Shown: positions 46,901 through 58,776 of the stretch, piece by piece
Layout: each line of letters starts with the position of its first letter
Numbering within the stretch: position 1 is the first letter of the stretch
Origin: Parasponia andersonii
Lineage: Eukaryota > Streptophyta > Magnoliopsida > Rosales > Cannabaceae
Direction of reading: 5' to 3'
Length of the DNA: 64,000 bases
Assembly (NCBI GenBank): GCA_002914805.1
Contig: JXTB01000106.1
Span: forward strand, 699,318-763,317
Position numbers and translations under genes: made by a program
Notes under the pieces: model-generated
What the model saw: only the letters and a program-made list of their open reading frames with translations
Database searches by the model: none
Told to the model about the DNA's origin: nothing

Positions 46901-49724
46901 TGGGTGCACAGTGAGATCGGAAACAGTGGTCTTGCTGAAACTGTCTTCATAATTGAACATCTCCAAGGAAAAAAGTGAACAATGATCCATATTATTTTTC
47001 CATACAAACAAAAAATCAAATGTTTTCATTTCATTCTGTTGAAAACTGTTAAATCCATAAGTTCGTTTCAAACACGATGATAGGAAAAGAAGGAAAAAAA
47101 TGGCACTCCATATCCACCCAAAAGAGAAATAAACACATACGAAAAATCAATGACCATGACTTGCCTGGAAAACTTTTTCCCCTTCAATAGGCATTCAATT
47201 TCAGAAAGCCCATCGTCATCAGCCGCATCACTTCTTTTGTCTTGTTTGTGCCTAACCAAATCTGAAATGCTCTCTGAAACATCTGCTGCTGTGCTAGGAC
47301 CTACTACTCCAGTTGTTCTGGACATCTCATGCTACAAGAAATTATTACCAGAAGTGGCACGAAGATTGCATGAATATTTTATTGGACATACAAGCAACAA
47401 ATTACAGGGTGTCCACAAAATCATACGTAACATCAAATAACTATTCAAGTTAAATCAATAAGAAGTTGCTTTGCTATACGTGGCACAGAGGAAAATAAAC
47501 AAACTCCAATATGTATAACTAATCCTATCAAACTATATGAAAGAGAGAAAAAAAAATTGTGAAATCGAGTTTAGTCGGATCACCTATTAAAAAGAAAAAA
47601 CACTCACTATTTCAATTGTACACATTTAATGTGACAACGCATTCCATTATAAGAACCAATCAATGTCAGCTTAACATAGAAGAAAAAGTATCAGACTTTT
47701 TGAATAGCAAGTTCTACACAGATGCAAAATAGAACAATTTAAGTTCACAGATTTTGTAGGCAAGAAAATTGTAAGAAGGTTTCAGCGTCTGCATTTGACT
47801 GCGTGCACACACATAAAGTCCAAAAGTAGTTCAGCCTACAATTGAAACAAAAAGAAAACGAAGTGGCACCCTGACACGTTAAAAGGAATTGAAGCAACTA
47901 TTTATTCACAAAATAGCACTTTATATGCTTGTAAATTAACTTCATGTGCGCATCTCTGCATATAAAAACAACTACATTTATGATGTTTGGTGAAGCATAC
48001 TAACATCTATTTTTTAACCAAGTGTTGAAGAATACCAAAATCATCTAAGTTAACCTCATGTGCTAAGACTTATCAGCTCCAGGCAATTTAACAATTAAGA
48101 ACTAAGAAGCTCGTTCATGTCTAGGTTATCTTTTAAATAATTATGGTAGCATCTCGGTAATCAACCCCCATAAGACTAGACTTCAGAAAGGCTCAAAAGG
48201 AAGTAGTGAGGCCTCACATTTTTAATGCAATTTTGATCATCACCATTGTCATCCTCTTGAACCCCTGTCTCAGATACCTGATTATCTGTTCCAAAAAGAA
48301 CTCTTCATATTAGAAAAGGAAAACAACTCATCAAAGTTAATACACTAATCAGCAACCGAATTTCACAATAAAACAAAGAAACTAAAATATGGCATAACAC
48401 ACGTTGCATACCAATCTCGCAACAAGGCAGAAAAGAGGGTGTAGAGACTACAGAGAGAGAGAGAGAGAGAGGTAATTAATATTCACAACACATGGGAAAG
48501 CAGAACAATTGAGATTATATCACCTCACCATAAGACACTATTTTAGAGACACAATATATAAGTAGTTCCCACTTCCCAGAAAGGTAAACATTAAGAGATT
48601 ATGTCACCTCACCATAGTACACTATTTTAGAGACACAATACATAAGTAGTTCCCACTTCCCAGAAAGGGAAACATTAAACTACCTGGAAAAACAAAGTCC
48701 TTGATAGCTGTTGATTAGAACATTTAATATTTTCTACAGTTTCATGATTCTTTACTCTTCATCTACAAACGAGATGAATTGTCATTCCTTGACAACCCAA
48801 AATTGTTATTTGCTCATGTAAACACCATAAACCCTTTTCTCCATACTAACTCTTCTGTTAATGATAAAAAATGCTTTCTACATTAAACACTCTCTACAGT
48901 TCCACTATTGTTTACCCTTCCTCTACAACCGAAATAAGACTTATTTCCTCCACAACCCACATGGTCCATCTGCTTATTTAAAAAAACATAAACCCTGTTC
49001 TCCTTCTCAAACACCAATTCTTCTGTTGATACTAAAAACACTTTCATCAATTCAATATAAAGTTACCAATCTTGACAACAAGAACGAAAAATTGTTAAAG
49101 CAAATTAAACAAATTCAATGCCAAAGTCAAAACAAGACTTTCATATAAAATTTAGAAAACAAAAAACAACTAAAGGGCAAAAACCCCCATTTAAACAAAT
49201 TGAATGCCTAAGTCAAAACAAGACTTTCATAAACAATTTAGAAAAAAAAAAAAAAAAAAACAAAAACAAAAAACAACTAAAGGGCAAAAACCCCATTTAC
49301 TATTCTTTTTCTCCAACAACTCACTAACCCCATTATCACCATAAAGAAATGATTTTTTTTCAATCAAGAATAAGCCTTCACTTCCAAAACCCTAATCAAT
49401 CAAACTTTCACAGAATCATAGGGCTGGGTTAAAATTAAGCTCACCATGAATGTGATCTTCCGTATCCGGATTAATGGCGAGGGGTGATTTAGAGAAGAAA
49501 CTCGGGAAGAAGAGGGAGGCGCCGCCACTGATGAGGCGGCAAGCCGGATCAACGAGCTTGGACAACCAGCGGCGCTGCTGAGCCCCATCCGCTTGGCTCG
49601 GCGCCGCGGGGCGAGCGTACGGCGTCGCCGGAGGCTTCCGAGTGGGCTTCCTCAGCTTCCCTCCGGCGCCTCGTTCCTCTCCGTATTGAGCCCCCAACGA
49701 CGCCGTTTCGCCATTCGTCTCCAT
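43950..49724 (-). CDS. KAKU4: KAKU4/NUP136-family nuclear envelope-nucleoporin (eight exons)
   Basis: Plant-specific inner nuclear-envelope/pore protein. In Arabidopsis, KAKU4 binds the CRWN lamina proteins and helps set nuclear shape. Exons on the - strand: 49724-49445, 48285-48218, 47331-47165, 46812-46602, 46115-45804, 45713-45630, 45170-44511, 44372-43950. All join in frame to 734 aa. The start at 49724 (METNGE) is chosen over an upstream in-frame Met at 49802 because the family N-terminus begins close to the GGKLRKPTRKPPATPYARP motif, followed by RRWLSKLVDPACRLISGGAS. A conserved helix spans exons 3-4 (EIECLLKGKKFSR/DEVNRLMQIINSR). Other landmarks are ASPIDIAKAYMGSRT, FGLHNFPRTPYSRTIFSKSK, IARTILEHIDRNPPTP and a C-terminus with scattered FG motifs (TFGS, FSFP, FSFGSDEP, SFGSI). 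The length fits KAKU4 (574 aa in Arabidopsis) better than NUP136 (~1300 aa), but a related family member is possible. Intron 3 uses a GC donor. The gene looks intact. Confidence 0.75.
46813..47164 (-). other. GC-AG intron 3 of the KAKU4-like gene
   Basis: Exon 3 ends ...TTTTCCAG, and the intron starts gcaagtcatgg and ends ctcattgcag. No GT at this border keeps the conserved reading. Using the GC restores the codon split AG|G = Arg and joins KKFSR to DEVNRLM, as the family motif requires. AG|GCAAGT is the usual context for the minor class of GC donors spliced by the major spliceosome. Confidence 0.8.
48511..48678 (+). repeat. Tandem duplication, 2 x 84 bp, in intron 1 of the KAKU4-like gene
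   Basis: Copies start at 48511 and 48595. Both contain cacctcaccata, actattttagagacacaata, agtagttcccacttcccaga and aacatta, with only a few mismatches. Confidence 0.9.
48720..49035 (+). repeat. Tandem duplication, 2 copies of ~150 bp, in intron 1 of the KAKU4-like gene
   Basis: Copies at about 48720-48868 and 48869-49035 share tctacagtt-c, tttac-ctt, tctacaa, acaaccca, aaacc-t-ttctcc and ttcttctgtt in order. They are more diverged than the 84 bp pair next to them. Confidence 0.7.
49109..49296 (+). repeat. Tandem duplication, 2 copies of ~90-100 bp, in intron 1 of the KAKU4-like gene
   Basis: Copies at about 49109 and 49197 share aagtcaaaacaagactttca, then aatttagaaaa, and a long block beginning caaaaaacaactaaagggca. 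They differ mainly in the length of an internal A-tract. Confidence 0.85.
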
Positions 49725-49799
49725 CTTTCTCTTCTTTCTCCCAAACCCAACAAACAATCCCAAGTTCCAAAACTCCCACTCATTCCATCCGAAACATAA

Positions 49800-50110
49800 C
49801 ATAAGCTTTTTTCGATTGTTTTGGTTTTTTTTTTTTCTTTACTTTCGTGTGAAGCGGAAACTCGGATTTTCTTTTCTTTTCTTTTCTTTTCTTTTTTTTT
49901 TCGTTGAAGGGGATCATTGCAATCCTACTAATTTAAATAGAATTTGTTATTAAAAAAAAAATAGAATTTGTTCCTTTTCCAAAAAGAAAATAGAATTGTT
50001 CCCTGACAAATTAAAAAACGTCTTTTGTAGAATTGTTATGACCGTTTTTTTTTTTTTTTTTTTTGTATTCTTACCGAATATAACTAATTATTTAATTTTA
50101 TATAAGGTGA
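49800..50110. other. Upstream region of the KAKU4-like gene with TTTTC microsatellite
   Basis: Contains a (CTTTT)n run at about 49867-49890 and T-tracts at 49888-49900 and 50046-50064. The promoter of the - strand KAKU4-like gene should lie here. No specific element is claimed. Confidence 0.5.
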
Positions 50111-51320
50111 ATATGTAGAAAATTATGATACAGATATTGTAACACTGAAAAGAAAAAATTTGGCACACAATATTTTTACTTGGTTCAATTATCTCCCGAT
50201 AGTCTATATCCAAAGGGTCACGCTCAGAGAAATTAACTTATTAATAAAAATTAGCGTGAGTACAAACACCAATCAAATTTAAAAAACTCATTCTCTTAAA
50301 TGTTACAATATATCAATACTCTTTTACTAATCCGTCTAACGAGTTACCATCAAATTTATGTAATTCCTTCAGTCTGAACTTCCTTCAAATTTCTCGGAAC
50401 CTATCTTTTCCCGAAGACTTGATACACTTCTCCTCGAAGCACTCTCGTAACTAAGAATCTCGCCTAGTCTCACAAAACAAAGTATAGACAAATGTAACTA
50501 AGTATTACTCTGATAATAGTCTCAAACATACATAGCATACCAAAGACTCTAACATAGACTTCTATTTATAGTACTTGAGGTCTTCTAATCTTTGGCAATC
50601 TGTAAGACATGTTATAATCATCATAAATGTTGATTAAAAGCCAACTAGATCAGTAAAAGATAATATTTTCGCAATCTAGGCTGATCAAAAATTATTATTG
50701 ATTCTAAACAGTGATATTACAATATCGGCTCTATTTAGATAGCTAGATTTATAACCTTTCTATAAGAAACGTTGATTTATTACCTGAAATAAAAATTCTA
50801 TTTTTTTACATAAATCAAACAAATAAAAAATATTTACACATAATAAGAATCAGCTAAAAATAAATAAAGAAATGACAACTCAAGAGATAAGCTTTTACAC
50901 TTTCATACTATAAGGTATTTTCCATAAAAATGTAAGTTGTCAAAACAATCAAATAGAATTAGCCTAATAAAATCTGATTGATAAAAATCAAAATTAATTA
51001 TTTCTAGAAATATTAAACAATTAATACTAGCAATCATCTAATAATTAATCCTAAATAAGACAAGCCTAAATAAGAAAAACATATGTGAATATATTTTTCC
51101 TACAAGGCAAACAATAATCATTGATTTTTTTGTTCAAAATACAACTAATTAAATAGATATTCATTCATATAGCATCTATAAAATTCGGACAAACACATTC
51201 AAAAATTCCAAGTCAAATATTGTAGTGATGTTGTAACATCAACCCAGAAATTATGTCAGTAAACATAGACAATAATATTGTAACATCACAAATGACAACA
51301 GTCTTTCTTTTTCAAAAATA
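50111..51320. repeat. Probable dispersed repeat of uncertain class
   Basis: The phrase acttggttcaattatctccc with neighbouring aggtcacgctc-like text at 50175-50230 resembles a motif often seen in dispersed plant repeats. The phrase tattgtaaca recurs near both edges (50139, 51215-51295). No coding sequence or clean ends were found. Confidence 0.25.
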
Positions 51321-52702
51321 ATTGAATTTTGGACTCATTTTAAGTAAATTTTCGCTTTTTGAATCTTATAACAAATTGACCAATATATCAGTGTAAATTA
51401 TGGTATATCCAGTATATAAACTAAATTCAGTATATAAATAGATATATCAAGTATAAAATTACATCTATTAAGTCATTTAGTTATAAAAAGAGAAAACAAA
51501 TATTTATTAATTGTAATGTTTTCTCAAGGAAAAATAAAAGATAGTTATAACTCGAACACAATGTCATGCGCTTAACGGACCAAATTATAACTTAAAAGAG
51601 ACTTTTAATTAAAGAGTTTAAAATAGGCATTTTATTGATAGACACTCTTAAATAGTTTACTTTTTCTAACTTCTTTATTATAAATTAGTGATAAAGTTTT
51701 TTTTAAGAAAAGGTAGGATTAATAATAGTAATGGTTGGCCTCTGAATTATACTCATTATACCACTTTAGCTAATGAATTTTCAAATTACATAGTAATAAA
51801 CTTTAAATTATGCAATTAGTACATTAATAACTCATTTGTCACAAACTATTAGTTTTTTAATAAAAAATAGCTATAGACAAAAATTATTAACTTTGACTCA
51901 AGTTTAAAGCTTATGTGATGAAAAACAGTAAACTTGTAACTTATTTATTTACAGAAAAATAAAAATATGTTATTATCTCTCTCTCTCTCTCATGTCCTTA
52001 CTCTCCACTTAGAACTCGACATCGGTCAAACAATTTCAATTGGAGCCAAATATAATAAAAAATAAATAAATAAAAACACAAAACTTACAACCGCTTGTTT
52101 TTTTTCACCTTAATTCGAGTCAACAATTTTGACCAAGTTCAAGTTCAAAATTGAAGACACTAATATAGTCGAACACATGGGCCGAGCCAGCACTGAAATT
52201 CAGTGGGGAATTAAGGCCCATAAGTTATAATCCATAAAATTAGACTAATATGGTTTAGAGCCTTGGTATAATTTTGGCCAATTTTCAGTAGAGTATAAGA
52301 CTATTTTGGCCCATTTTTAGGAAAGATATATAATTTTTTTCTTTTAATACATGTAAACTGGGCTCCTTCTCCCTTCACCCCTGGTCGAACATATACTCAA
52401 CTTTAGTTAAAACTTTTGGCACAGTTGGAAAACTAAATTTTGACAATCTCCCTTAATGATATCAATGGCCAAGACAAAAGTTCCTCACGGGAAGAAAATA
52501 ATGGCACAAAAGAGAACCTGTTGGGCAAAGTTAGAGCGAGAAAAAGAGGACGAATACAAAGACGGGGAAGTAGAAGAAGACTTGTTTTATTTTATTTTTT
52601 AAAAGGGATGTTGGGATTTTTAATATAAGGATCTTTTACATAATTTATACAAATGATGCGACAACTAAGGCTATTTTTGTAAAAGATTATATTTGTACCT
52701 AA
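51321..52702. other. Intergenic DNA, no gene recognised
   Basis: AT-rich. A short CT run lies at about 51977-51992. An open frame at 52440-52628 encodes a basic, low-complexity peptide that I do not consider a gene. Confidence 0.55.
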
Positions 52703-53071
52703 GGGAGCGTTTGGTACACCTGACTATGGAGGGGATTGGACAATTGAATCCTAGTCCCATATTTGATGTTGAAAAAGAGAGGGTACAATATTAAGATGGG
52801 ATAATATAATAGTCTCATCTTTTTCTTTTCCTACTCTCTGTAAAGGTGGGGGCTCACATGTTTTATTTTCAAATTTTTTACTTCTCATTTTTCTATAAAA
52901 ACGGCTACTACCTATTTTTTACTACATATTTTTTCAATAAAGTGAATCCCATATAATTTTTTACTTCTTATTTTATTTAGTCCGTGCCTATTAGCCTATA
53001 TCACACCAAATAAGTCTTAAGTACTAATACCATACAATAGTTCATTCTAGTCCTGCTTACCAAACAAGCCG
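52703..53071. mobile_element. MITE (~369 bp) with gtttggta-type inverted ends
   Basis: The left end is GGGAGCGTTTGGTACACCTG. The right end, reverse-complemented, is CGGCTTGTTTGGTAAGCAGG, and after that both sides continue with GACTA. A G-rich tip followed by GTTTGGTA is common to Tourist/PIF-Harbinger- and hAT-derived plant MITEs. Non-coding. The target-site duplication is ambiguous, so the superfamily is left open. Confidence 0.7.
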
Positions 53072-54690
53072 AAATAATATAAATACATTCTTTTTCCAAA
53101 TTATGTCTATTTAGTTATAACTTTACCCTCAATTTAAAAGTTTTTCTTTTGTAATTTACTTGTACTGTGCTTCATCTGTATATATCCTAAGATTAATTTT
53201 ATGGATACTATCTTTAAATAAATTCATAATCAAACAAAAAGTTTCTAGAGACCTTCAAATCTATTTTACCTACATAACTCAAAAGTTGTACTTACCTAAA
53301 AAATAGATCAGACCATTGTATGGAAGATGATGATAATATGACTCTTAGAATCCTAGTTCTTTTCTTCCAGTTTACATTTGTTTCCCCACTTTTTGTTACT
53401 GTTTTTTGCATATCATTTGTTTTAAATTAATTTTCAAAACTGCAAATAATCTTCAAGTGAAAACATAAAATTTAAGTATTTTATATATGATGTTAGGATT
53501 TGAATTATCTTTATATTGTGTTTCCTACTCTCTCTTTGTTTTTCAATGATCTGTTCATTTTCTTTCTTATTTTTATCTTTTTCAATGATGTTGTATTTAT
53601 TTTATCCTTATTTCTCACATAACAATAAAATTAAGAGAAAATGAAAACAAAGAACAAACAAAAAGAAGGGGAGTGGGAGAGAGTCATATGAGAAGAAAAG
53701 TTATAACTCGTGTAAGAGATATAAGCTAGAAGGAAAAAAAAAAGTGGATTAGGATGTCTATAATAATTAAAATAGACTCCCTTACGAGAGTTGGAGTATG
53801 GGGTGTACCAAATAATTTAATATTTTTTTAAGTTATACAATTTAATCATTTTATAAATAGAAAAGGTGCCTTTATTTTAAAGTAAGATGCAAATATAGCT
53901 CCCTTTCATATAATGGCATATCTATTGCCATTATTTTATCCGCATTTGTAATTTTTCTTTTAAAAAATAAAGATAAGTGCCTACTTCTAAGAATAGGTGA
54001 TTTATTTTACCAATTTTCTCTAAGAATGATACGAGGTATTAGTATCCTCAGTCAGAGATTAGAGAGAATGATGTCCGGAAGAAGATTGTCTTTCGGACTC
54101 AATATGGTCGTTATGGTTCTTAATAATCCCATTTAGATTAACTAATGCTCTAGGAGTGTTTATGGATCCAATGAAATAGGTGAAAGGAAGGACCTTGGGT
54201 AAGAGCTAGTTTGAGAAACAACGAGGCAGTTGAAAAATAAGAAAGAGAATACTAGTAACTCAAAGCAGGAGAAAAAAAAAGAGAATATATAAACCCCAAA
54301 TGAAGATATGTGAAGTTATAGTTGGAGATAAGGTATTCTCCGACAACTCATTTGAAAAACAAAAAAAAAAAACAAACAAACAAAAAAAACAAAAGTCAAA
54401 TCTACCCAACTGCAACAATTACGCTATACTTTTTTTAATACCCAATAATGCCTTGATCATGTAATCTTTCCTAATCCTACCCCTAAATACTCATAACCAC
54501 TAGGAGAATTGATATTAAAATAGAAGAACTCATGGGTTCATTGGGTTAAAAAAGGGGTGAAAAACACAACAAATAGAGAAAAGAAGAATAAAAAGGGTGT
54601 GTGGAACGTAAGAAAAGACAAGATAGTGAAAAGAGGGAATGAGAAGAATTAATGTGAGAAGAGAAAATATAATTGAATATGACCAATGTT
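53072..54690. other. Intergenic DNA, no gene recognised
   Basis: AT-rich sequence without a supported gene or clear repeat structure. Confidence 0.55.
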
Positions 54691-54694
54691 TTAG

Positions 54695-54985
54695 GTATCA
54701 TTAGTGTAATACCACTCGGCCTCATCTAAAAGTTTTAACTTGAAAATAATTTTAGGCTTTTAGACATTCACTTAAATAGGGTCTACATTTATCATGATCA
54801 AGACATGTGACAACCCACTAAGACTCATACAGATTTAGACCAGGTTGACTCTGATATAAATTGAAATACCACTAAGCTTCACCCAAAAATATAGGCTTGA
54901 AGCTACTTTTGAGTTTATAAACCATTACTCATATACCCATTATCTTCTCGAAGTATATCCAATGTGAGACTTAAGATGTTACAAT
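54695..54985 (+). repeat. Imperfect repeat, two related halves of ~150 bp
   Basis: Two related blocks begin gtaataccactcggcctcat and gaaataccactaagcttcac and continue with ttaactt/taggctt and ttgaaa/ttgaag phrases. The segment closes with ccaatgtgagacttaagatg. Non-coding dispersed-repeat character is likely, class unknown. Confidence 0.4.
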
Positions 54986-55269
54986 TAGTGTCCTACATTA
55001 TATCACTAATCAATTTGTCATTGGATAATTTTAATCAAAAAACTTAATCGCACACAAGTCCTACTTAAAGTGTAATTGTAACTACCTAATAACATATTGA
55101 CATACTATATACTCTTGGGAGCTATATGGTGCCTCATAGTATTACTCATAAATTAAGGTTGAGATGGTAAGTATTAAGGAATGCCTACTTATCGCCAAAA
55201 GCCTAAAGGGGCACTAACTGTCCAATTTGGTGTAAATCTCTCTATTTTGATTTTTGTGGCATAATTTAA

Positions 55270-55599
55270 TTAGGACCGAATCTAATAGTATATACGGGAT
55301 AGTTAATTATGAATAAATCTTAGTTAATTATAAGTAATTTAAATTATTTTAGCATTAATATTAGTTAGTATTGAACTAGTTTAAAATTTGAAGTTTAAAG
55401 TTTATTAGTTTCCCTTAAGATTTCTCATCCCCTTAGTATTTTCCCTCTACATTATTGGGTATAATAAAATAACAGTTATGCCCTTAAAACTATCTCAAGT
55501 GACCATAACATGAGCACTTCCTTTAGTATTTTTACAATAATTTACGAAATAATGTTGATTGCTATGCTTTTGTAAATTAAGGGACGTAATTTTCACTCA
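55270..55599 (+). repeat. ~330 bp direct duplication, left copy (mate 56915-57244)
   Basis: Matches 56915-57244 at a constant offset of 1645 bp. Shared landmarks are taattatgaataaa, cttagttaattat, gtaatttaaatta and tatgcccttaaaa/tatacccttataa. The copy ends flush against the left end of the foldback element. Confidence 0.8.
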
Positions 55600-56914
55600 G
55601 ACTTTTTATTACCAAAATCTCCAGAATTCAAACAATATAATAAAATTAACACTGAACACAATTTTGTAGAGCAAAACTTCCTAAATTCAAATAATTTAGT
55701 AAAATTAACTTGAAACTCAATTTTTTAGGAAAAAAACTTCCTGAAATCCCCTAATATTAGAACAAAATCTCTTGAAGTCCCCTAATATAAGTTTTGTTAG
55801 AAAAAAAAAATTTTGTTAGTTCTTTTATTGTTAAGTCCTTATTCTCTTATTTTTTGCTTTTAGGTCCTCATTATTATATTTTCATTTCACGTAAATCTTT
55901 TTTAATCTTTTTTATCCAAAACTGTTGTTAATTAGCATATGCCCAAAAGATGCTCATCTCAATAGGGATAAAATTAGAAACAAGGAAAAATTATTATTTT
56001 AAAAAAAAAAAAAAAAAAAAAAGAGTTAGGATTTTCGTTTTTGTTCAAGATGGAGGTAAAAAATTGAAAAATTTTATTCGGTTCTAATATGGATCTACTT
56101 TGGTCTAAGTATTCATATATCTAGAAGAAAAATATACATTTTATTTTGTCCAATTTATAGAGAACATGTGTCTAAAAAAAGAACATGTCCTCTATAAATT
56201 GGGCAAAAAAAAATGCATATCTTGTAGCATTTTTTTTATTGACACTTATATAGATGCTTTTTTTTATCACCTTTATAAGGAATTTTAAATGAGCATAATA
56301 TTTTTTGAAAAAAAAAACATGAAAGAACTGTAACTAAAGGAAAAATATGATAAAAAATGGTATAGTTAGTTCTATAAATCCTGATTCAAATAAATTAAAA
56401 AAAAAAAAAAAGAAGAAGAGATGTATGCATTTCTTCTAGATATATATATATTTGGATCAAAGTAGATCCATATTAAAACCCAATAAAATTTTCCAATTTC
56501 CTACCTCCGTTTTAAACGAAAATGATAACCCTAACTCTTTTTTTTTTTAAATAATAATTTTTCTTTATTAATATTATGAATATTTTGGGCAAGTACTAAT
56601 TGACAATAATTTTTGATAAAAAATATTAAAAAGAATTAACGTGAAACAAAAATATAATATTAAGTACCTAAAAGCCACAAATAAGATAATAAGGACTTAA
56701 CAGTAAAAAAAAACTAAAAAAAATATTTTTTTCTAATAAAACTAATATTATGAGACTTCATGGATTTTGCTCTAATATTAGGGGATTTTCAGGAGGTTCA
56801 AGGTTAAGTTTACTAAATTATTCTGAGTTCAAAGAGTTTTACTCTAAAAAATTGAGTTTAGACTTAATTCTACTAAATTGTTCTGAATTCAGAGGGTTTT
56901 GATAATAAAAAGCC
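55600..56914. mobile_element. Foldback (long-TIR) non-autonomous element, family F, copy 2
   Basis: A 1315 bp element related along its length to 8398-9681. The left end reads GACTTTTTATTACCAAAATC and the right end, reverse-complemented, GGCTTTTTATTATCAAAACC. The two halves are inverted copies of each other. Shared internal landmarks with copy 1 include a short central palindrome around a tttataga...tctataaa pair and a long A-tract. It is not flanked by a clean 9 bp duplication (tttcactca against ttttaccaa). Instead ~330 bp direct repeats abut both ends. Confidence 0.7.
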
Positions 56915-57244
56915 TTTTACCAAAATCTGAATGTATATACAGGATGATTAATTATGAATAAACCTTAGTTAATTATGAGTAATTTAAATTACTTTAAAGT
57001 TAATATTGGTTAAGCTTCAATAAGTTTAAAATTTAAATTTTATTACTTATTTGTTTCTTGCTAAGATCCCTCAAATCCCTTTATATTTTCCCTTGCAATT
57101 ATTAGCTATAGTTAAATACCAATTATACCCTTATAAGATATCTCATGTGACCTTCGCATGAACCTCCTTAGAAATTTGATAGTAATTGATGAAATAGTGT
57201 TGACTGCTACATATTTGTAAATCTAAGGATCAAATTGTCAAGAA
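56915..57244 (+). repeat. ~330 bp direct duplication, right copy (mate 55270-55599)
   Basis: Second copy of the duplication flanking the foldback element, starting flush at its right end. The copies have diverged substantially, so the duplication is old. Confidence 0.8.
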
Positions 57245-58372
57245 AAATTCATTCAAGGACCACTTTACTAATTTATGACAATTCAAGGGCAAATACGCCA
57301 AAAAATTTTCTTCTCTTTTCTATTTGGGTAGCTATATTGACATCTCAATATGACATTTTGGCACCCTTTTATTTAATTGAAAGACAAAAAAAACAGATAA
57401 TTTGATTAAATTTATCAATTTAAAGAATGAAATTACCCTCGCATACTCAGGCACCCCATTTGTCTCCTTAATCTTCTTAAACTTCATCTCTTTTGATCTA
57501 CAATCAATTGTATCAAATAATTTATTGGATCTTGACCTCAAAATATTTTTCTCCCACTAATCATTATTTATTTCTCTATTTGTCTACTTAAGACTTCTCT
57601 ATGAATCATTCAAAAAAAAAAAACCCTCTATAAGTTTTTCTTTTGATCTTATTTTTTGTTTTACAATAATTTTTGTTTATAATAATTAAACCTTTGCAAT
57701 TTTTTCTTTTTATAATTTCACCTTCTCAATATAATTGAGAAAGATCTATACGAGAAGTAAGTTACATAGCAAAAAAAGTAAAGAAAGAAATTGAAACAAA
57801 TGCATTCATATTTTGTTGGTAACTTTAACATTATCACAGAAATTAAGTTCAAAACAAATAGATCAAACTTAAACTTAGATGATATTTCTAACAATCTTCT
57901 ATATACAAAATCTTTCTTTATATGAAAGCCCCCAAAAAAATCGTCAAGAAGGCCCTAGAGTGTATGTTGTATTTTGGAGTATAGAGGACAGTAATGTCTT
58001 TTAATTTTAAAATTTTACTAAATTGTTTTAATTAGCAATTTTACAATTAAATGGGGGTGCATTAATATCTTCATCGGGTGCAAATAAAACACCAACTTCT
58101 ATTTTCCTATATGCACCCATGCCCTTTTAGTCTACTTATTCTTTTAGGCCAATCACATTTTATTACTTAACAATATATACTATTCATATATTATCAAAAT
58201 TGTTTTTTATACGAACATTATAATTTAGTTTTAAGTACATCTAATCCTATTTAACACTTTTGTATTTATATATGATAAGGTCCAAATATCTGATACTTTT
58301 ATGGTGAAATATAAATAGATTAAAAATGGTAACATTCAGTGGTAGAATAATGGTACGTATCTCAACTCACGT
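57245..58372. other. Intergenic DNA, no gene recognised
   Basis: AT-rich. The open frame on the - strand at 57332-57541 has no recognisable motif. Confidence 0.55.
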
Positions 58373-58776
58373 TAGAGGTGGCAATTTGTGTCCACGGGTC
58401 ATGTTCGTATCGGGTTGAGGCTCAAAATTTATAGAAAACCTCCTAACCTGAACAAGACTCGTGACATGATGGGTTGGAAAAAGTATGATACTAACACGAC
58501 TTGCTCGGGTTGCGGGTCAACACGACATGACCCACAAACACGATAGAACCCGATTTTGACATGACCCACAGATCTGATTTGGACACGACCCACCAACTCG
58601 ATTTGGACCTGATTAGCGGACCCGAGATAAAGATACTGAGCAAAAGAAAATCATCATTAAAATTAATATAACATTGTATATAAGAAATACACCACGCGTT
58701 AATTTCTCATGCAAGTATATAAAAAATAATAAAAAAAAGTGAAAGTATATAAGAAATGAAAACTTTGAAAGATAGG

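Noticed and set aside
49725-49802. Start of the KAKU4-like protein at the upstream in-frame Met (49802)
   Set aside because: It would add 26 aromatic-rich residues unlike the family's N-terminus. The Met at 49724 places the conserved basic motif at the usual distance.
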